From Roseomonas alba (GTDB lineage: Bacteria > Pseudomonadota > Alphaproteobacteria > Acetobacterales > Acetobacteraceae), in assembly GCF_019430885.1 (NCBI RefSeq), contig NZ_JAHYBZ010000012.1:62001-126000 (forward strand): a stretch of DNA of 64,000 nt, in the 5' to 3' direction. Of this stretch, positions 61,838-64,000 are shown piece by piece; position 1 is the first letter of the stretch; every line of letters starts with the position of its first letter. The translations under genes and the position numbers were made by a program. Below the pieces are notes generated by a model. That model did no database searches. It saw nothing but the letters and a program-made list of their open reading frames with translations, and was not told where the DNA came from.

Positions 61838-62578
61838 ATGACTCGGCATGTTTGTGCGATCGCCAGCCATCGTGGTGGTTCTTTCCTTTGGCCCGAGAAC
61901 GGGCTGGCAGCCTTTCGGGCGACGGCTGGCCTGGCGTTGGAGCAGTCGGAGTGCGATGTCCACGCTTCGGCCGACGGCGAAGCCATCGTGATGCATGACG
62001 CGACGCTCGACCGGACGACGGATGGCTCCGGCCGTGTCGTCGCTTTCACGGCCGCCGAGCTGTCCCGCGTGCGGCTGAAGGGCGGTGGCGGGGAGACGGT
62101 GCCGCGGCTGGCCGAGATGCTGGCGCTGTACCGGGAGTCACCCGTCGCGCCGCGGATCGAGATCAAGGAGGATGTCGAGGGCCGGCCCTATCCGGGGCTC
62201 GTGGCCCGGGTGCTGGGGGAACTCGACCGCTCGGGGCTGCGGCGCCGGAGTTGGATCATCGGGTTTGACGCGCCGACCATGGCCGAGGTCGCTGCGATGG
62301 GCGGCGTCGCCGGCGTCGCCTGGCTGCTCGAGCGCAAGACGTGGCAGTCCCTGGGGCTGACGGGCACGATCGCGGTCGCCACGGCCTACGCCTTTCCCGA
62401 AGTGGGGGTCCACGAATCGCTGCTGGATGCGGAGGCCTGCGCAGCGCTGCGTGCCGCGGGGGTCGGCATCTCGGTGTGGGGGGCGAATCACGAGGCTTCG
62501 ATCCGGCGCATGCTGGGGCTGGGCGTCGACCTGCTGGCGACCGACGATCCGCCGCTCGCCATCGCGCTGCGGGGATAG
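61838..62578 (+). CDS. Glycerophosphodiester phosphodiesterase family protein (UgpQ-like)
   Basis: A 246-residue cytoplasmic TIM-barrel enzyme. The catalytic and metal-binding residues are visible in ASHRGGSFLWPENGLAAF (His11, Arg12, Glu20, Asn21), ECDVHAS and MHDATLDRTTDGSG. C-terminal VWGANHEASIRRMLGLGVDLLATDDP is typical. It hydrolyses glycerophosphodiesters to glycerol-3-phosphate and an alcohol. No signal peptide, so it is likely cytoplasmic. It precedes a LivG-type gene by 82 bp; a functional link is not evident. Confidence 0.93.
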   Translation: MTRHVCAIASHRGGSFLWPENGLAAFRATAGLALEQSECDVHASADGEAIVMHDATLDRTTDGSGRVVAFTAAELSRVRLKGGGGETVPRLAEMLALYRESPVAPRIEIKEDVEGRPYPGLVARVLGELDRSGLRRRSWIIGFDAPTMAEVAAMGGVAGVAWLLERKTWQSLGLTGTIAVATAYAFPEVGVHESLLDAEACAALRAAGVGISVWGANHEASIRRMLGLGVDLLATDDPPLAIALRG

Positions 62579-62660
62579 TCCCCGCCGCGCGTCGTTGTTG
62601 CCAGGCTGCTGCCCGCACACCTAACCTGCGTCCAGAACGAACAAGGGAGGGCGCGCCAAG

Positions 62661-63470
62661 GTGGCTGGGGATCCGGCTGTCCTCGAGGCCGACAGGATCA
62701 GCCTGCGCTTCGGCGGGGTCAGGGCGCTGACCGATGTCTCCTTCTCCGTGGGGCGGGGGGAGATCTTCTCCATCATCGGGCCGAACGGTGCGGGCAAGAC
62801 CTCGATGGTCAACTGTATCTCGGGCCGCTATCGGCCGACCGAGGGACGCATTCTGCTCGAGGGGCGCGACGTGACGGGTTTGCGGCCCAATCGCCGCGCA
62901 GCGCTGGGCATCGGGCGCACCTTCCAGAACCTGGCGCTGTTCGGGCATATGAGCGTGCTCGACAACATCATGGTCGGCCGCCATCACTTGCTTCGCACGG
63001 GCTTCCTGCGCGGGATGGTCTATTGGGTGGGCGGCGCCCAGACCGAGGAACTCGCCCATCGGCGCGAGGTCGAGGAGATCATCGACTTCCTCGAGATCCA
63101 GCATGTGCGCAAGGCGACTGCCGGGACGCTGTCCTATGGACTGCGCAAGCGGGTCGAACTGGCGCGTGCCGTCGCGCTGAAGCCGCGGCTGATCCTGCTC
63201 GACGAGCCCATGGCGGGCATGAACCTCGAGGAGAAGGAGGACATGGCCCGCTTCATCGTCGACCTCAACGAGGAATGGGGCATGACGGTGCTCATGATCG
63301 AGCACGACATGGGCGTCGTGATGGACATCAGCCACCGCGTCATGGTGCTGGATTTCGGCCGAAAGATCGCCGAGGGGACGCCGGAGGCCGTGCTCGCCGA
63401 TCCGCATGTGAGACGCGCCTATCTCGGGGAGGCGGATGACCTGGTCGAGGGCGAGCCGGTTCCGGCATGA
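62661..63470 (+). CDS. livG: Branched-chain amino acid-type ABC transporter ATP-binding protein LivG
   Basis: A 269-residue ABC ATPase of the LivG group. Walker A GPNGAGKTS starts at residue 40, the Q loop is in GRTFQNLALFGHMSVLDN, the signature is the LivG-type LSYGLRKR, Walker B LILLDEPMAGMNLEEK and the switch His in VLMIEHDMGVVMD. The start is GTG at 62661. An acyl-CoA synthetase gene overlaps its stop (ATGA). This order (livG, acyl-CoA synthetase, then usually livH/livM/livK/livF) is typical of importers for aromatic or aliphatic acids in proteobacteria; the rest lies beyond the window. Confidence 0.93.
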   Translation: MAGDPAVLEADRISLRFGGVRALTDVSFSVGRGEIFSIIGPNGAGKTSMVNCISGRYRPTEGRILLEGRDVTGLRPNRRAALGIGRTFQNLALFGHMSVLDNIMVGRHHLLRTGFLRGMVYWVGGAQTEELAHRREVEEIIDFLEIQHVRKATAGTLSYGLRKRVELARAVALKPRLILLDEPMAGMNLEEKEDMARFIVDLNEEWGMTVLMIEHDMGVVMDISHRVMVLDFGRKIAEGTPEAVLADPHVRRAYLGEADDLVEGEPVPA

Positions 63471-64000
63471 ATATCGCCGAGGACACGCTCCCGCGCCTTT
63501 TGCGCCGCAATGCCCGCGATCATGGCGGCGATATCGCGATGCGGGAGAAGGAGTTCGGCATCTGGCGGTCGCTACGCTGGGCGGACGTGGCGACACGCAC
63601 GCGCGACCTGGCGCTCGGGCTGCGGTCGATCGGGGTCGGCACGGGCGATGTCGTAGGGTTGATCGGGGACAACCGCCCGGACTGGGTCATGGGGGAGATC
63701 GCAGCCCATGCGCTGCGGGCGCGCTCGCTTGGGATCTATCGCGATGCGCTGGATGAGGAGGTCGCCTATCTCCTGTCATTCAGTGGAGCGAGCGCCGTCA
63801 TCGCCGAGGATGAGGAACAGGTCGATAAGCTGCTGAACGTGTCGGAGCAGGTGCCATCGCTGCGGCACATCGTCTTCTGCGATCCGCGCGGCATGCGCAA
63901 ATACGCCGACCCGCGGCTGCTGCCCCTGGAGGCCGTGCTGCGGAGCGGGGCCGAGACAGCGGCCGCCAATCCGGCGGCCTGGGACCGGCTGGTCGATGCG
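63467..64000 (+). CDS. AMP-binding acyl-CoA synthetase, N-terminal part (runs off the right edge)
   Basis: The first 178 residues of a long-chain acyl-CoA synthetase-like enzyme: TLPRLLRRNARDHGGDIAMREKEFGIWRSLRWAD, GVGTGDVVGLIGDNRPDWVMGEIAAHALRARSLGIYRDAL, then FSGASAVIAEDEEQVDKLL. The AMP-binding P-loop lies beyond the edge. The ATG at 63467 overlaps the livG stop (ATGA). It would activate the imported acid as CoA ester, in line with the livG neighbour. Partial; specificity unknown. Confidence 0.9.
   Translation, partial: MNIAEDTLPRLLRRNARDHGGDIAMREKEFGIWRSLRWADVATRTRDLALGLRSIGVGTGDVVGLIGDNRPDWVMGEIAAHALRARSLGIYRDALDEEVAYLLSFSGASAVIAEDEEQVDKLLNVSEQVPSLRHIVFCDPRGMRKYADPRLLPLEAVLRSGAETAAANPAAWDRLVDA

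Overview
The window reads as chromosomal DNA of a high-GC alphaproteobacterium, most likely a Roseomonas-like member of the Acetobacteraceae (Rhodospirillales). This is inferred from the very GC-rich codon use, the Aap-type amino acid transporter, the Bug/TctC-type binding proteins, Rho and HemJ of alphaproteobacterial type, and frequent GTG starts with ATGA stop/start overlaps. No replication, phage or conjugation genes are present. The only mobile-DNA traces are a truncated integrase and several families of short palindromic repeats.

Layout. 0-1.4 kb: end of an enoyl-CoA hydratase, a cold-shock gene with a good terminator, and two small conserved genes. 1.4-6.0 kb (minus): a catabolic operon with a two-subunit thiamine-diphosphate decarboxylase (ComD/ComE-like), a TctC-type binding protein, a 2-hydroxyacid dehydrogenase and an MmgE/PrpD protein. 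Divergent from it at 6.05-8.6 kb is eutB-eutC-arfB, coupled by ATGA overlaps. 8.7-9.6 kb: an ornithine cyclodeaminase-like gene. 9.8-14.2 kb: aapJQMP. 14.3-16.6 kb: the potassium transporter kup and a small unknown gene. 16.8-25.8 kb: an uptake/catabolism island in which an M19 dipeptidase, a peptide-type binding protein and a LacI regulator run left, and an NMT1/SsuA-type ABC transporter, a PYROXD2-like flavoprotein and an amidohydrolase run right.

25.8-27.3 kb is a scar: an integrase fragment fused to a truncated, opposite-strand LysR gene, ending at an intact tRNA-Arg(CCG). 27.4-37.2 kb is mostly housekeeping (acetyltransferase, Kef-type antiporter, YbaK, MAPEG, HemW, Nfu, RutE-like reductase, PanC) with many small secreted or membrane genes and palindromic repeats between them. 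37.4-43.9 kb holds a coupled minus-strand operon (596-aa protein of unknown function, DUF2272 lipoprotein, old yellow enzyme), a divergent tandem pair of related exported proteins, and an RraA-like gene. Copies of one composite hairpin repeat lie inside coding sequence in three of these genes. 44-49.2 kb: a lipoprotein, an HSL-type esterase, a small basic protein, an unknown protein, hemJ and rho.

49.3-57.7 kb: an AsmA-like protein, then a leftward catabolic operon (alpha/beta hydrolase, broken EamA exporter, TctC-type binding protein, metallo-beta-lactamase-fold hydrolase, acyl-CoA dehydrogenase, CaiB-type CoA-transferase). 57.7-61.7 kb: a TRAP-type binding protein 3 bp ahead of a 966-aa hybrid histidine kinase, which suggests a periplasmic sensing pair. 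61.8-64 kb: a glycerophosphodiester phosphodiesterase, livG, and the start of an acyl-CoA synthetase.

The most unusual material is the repeat content: a two-copy element of about 140 bp with terminal inverted repeats and three internal hairpins, each copy starting in the stop codon of the upstream gene; and a dispersed three-hairpin module that has entered reading frames without closing them.
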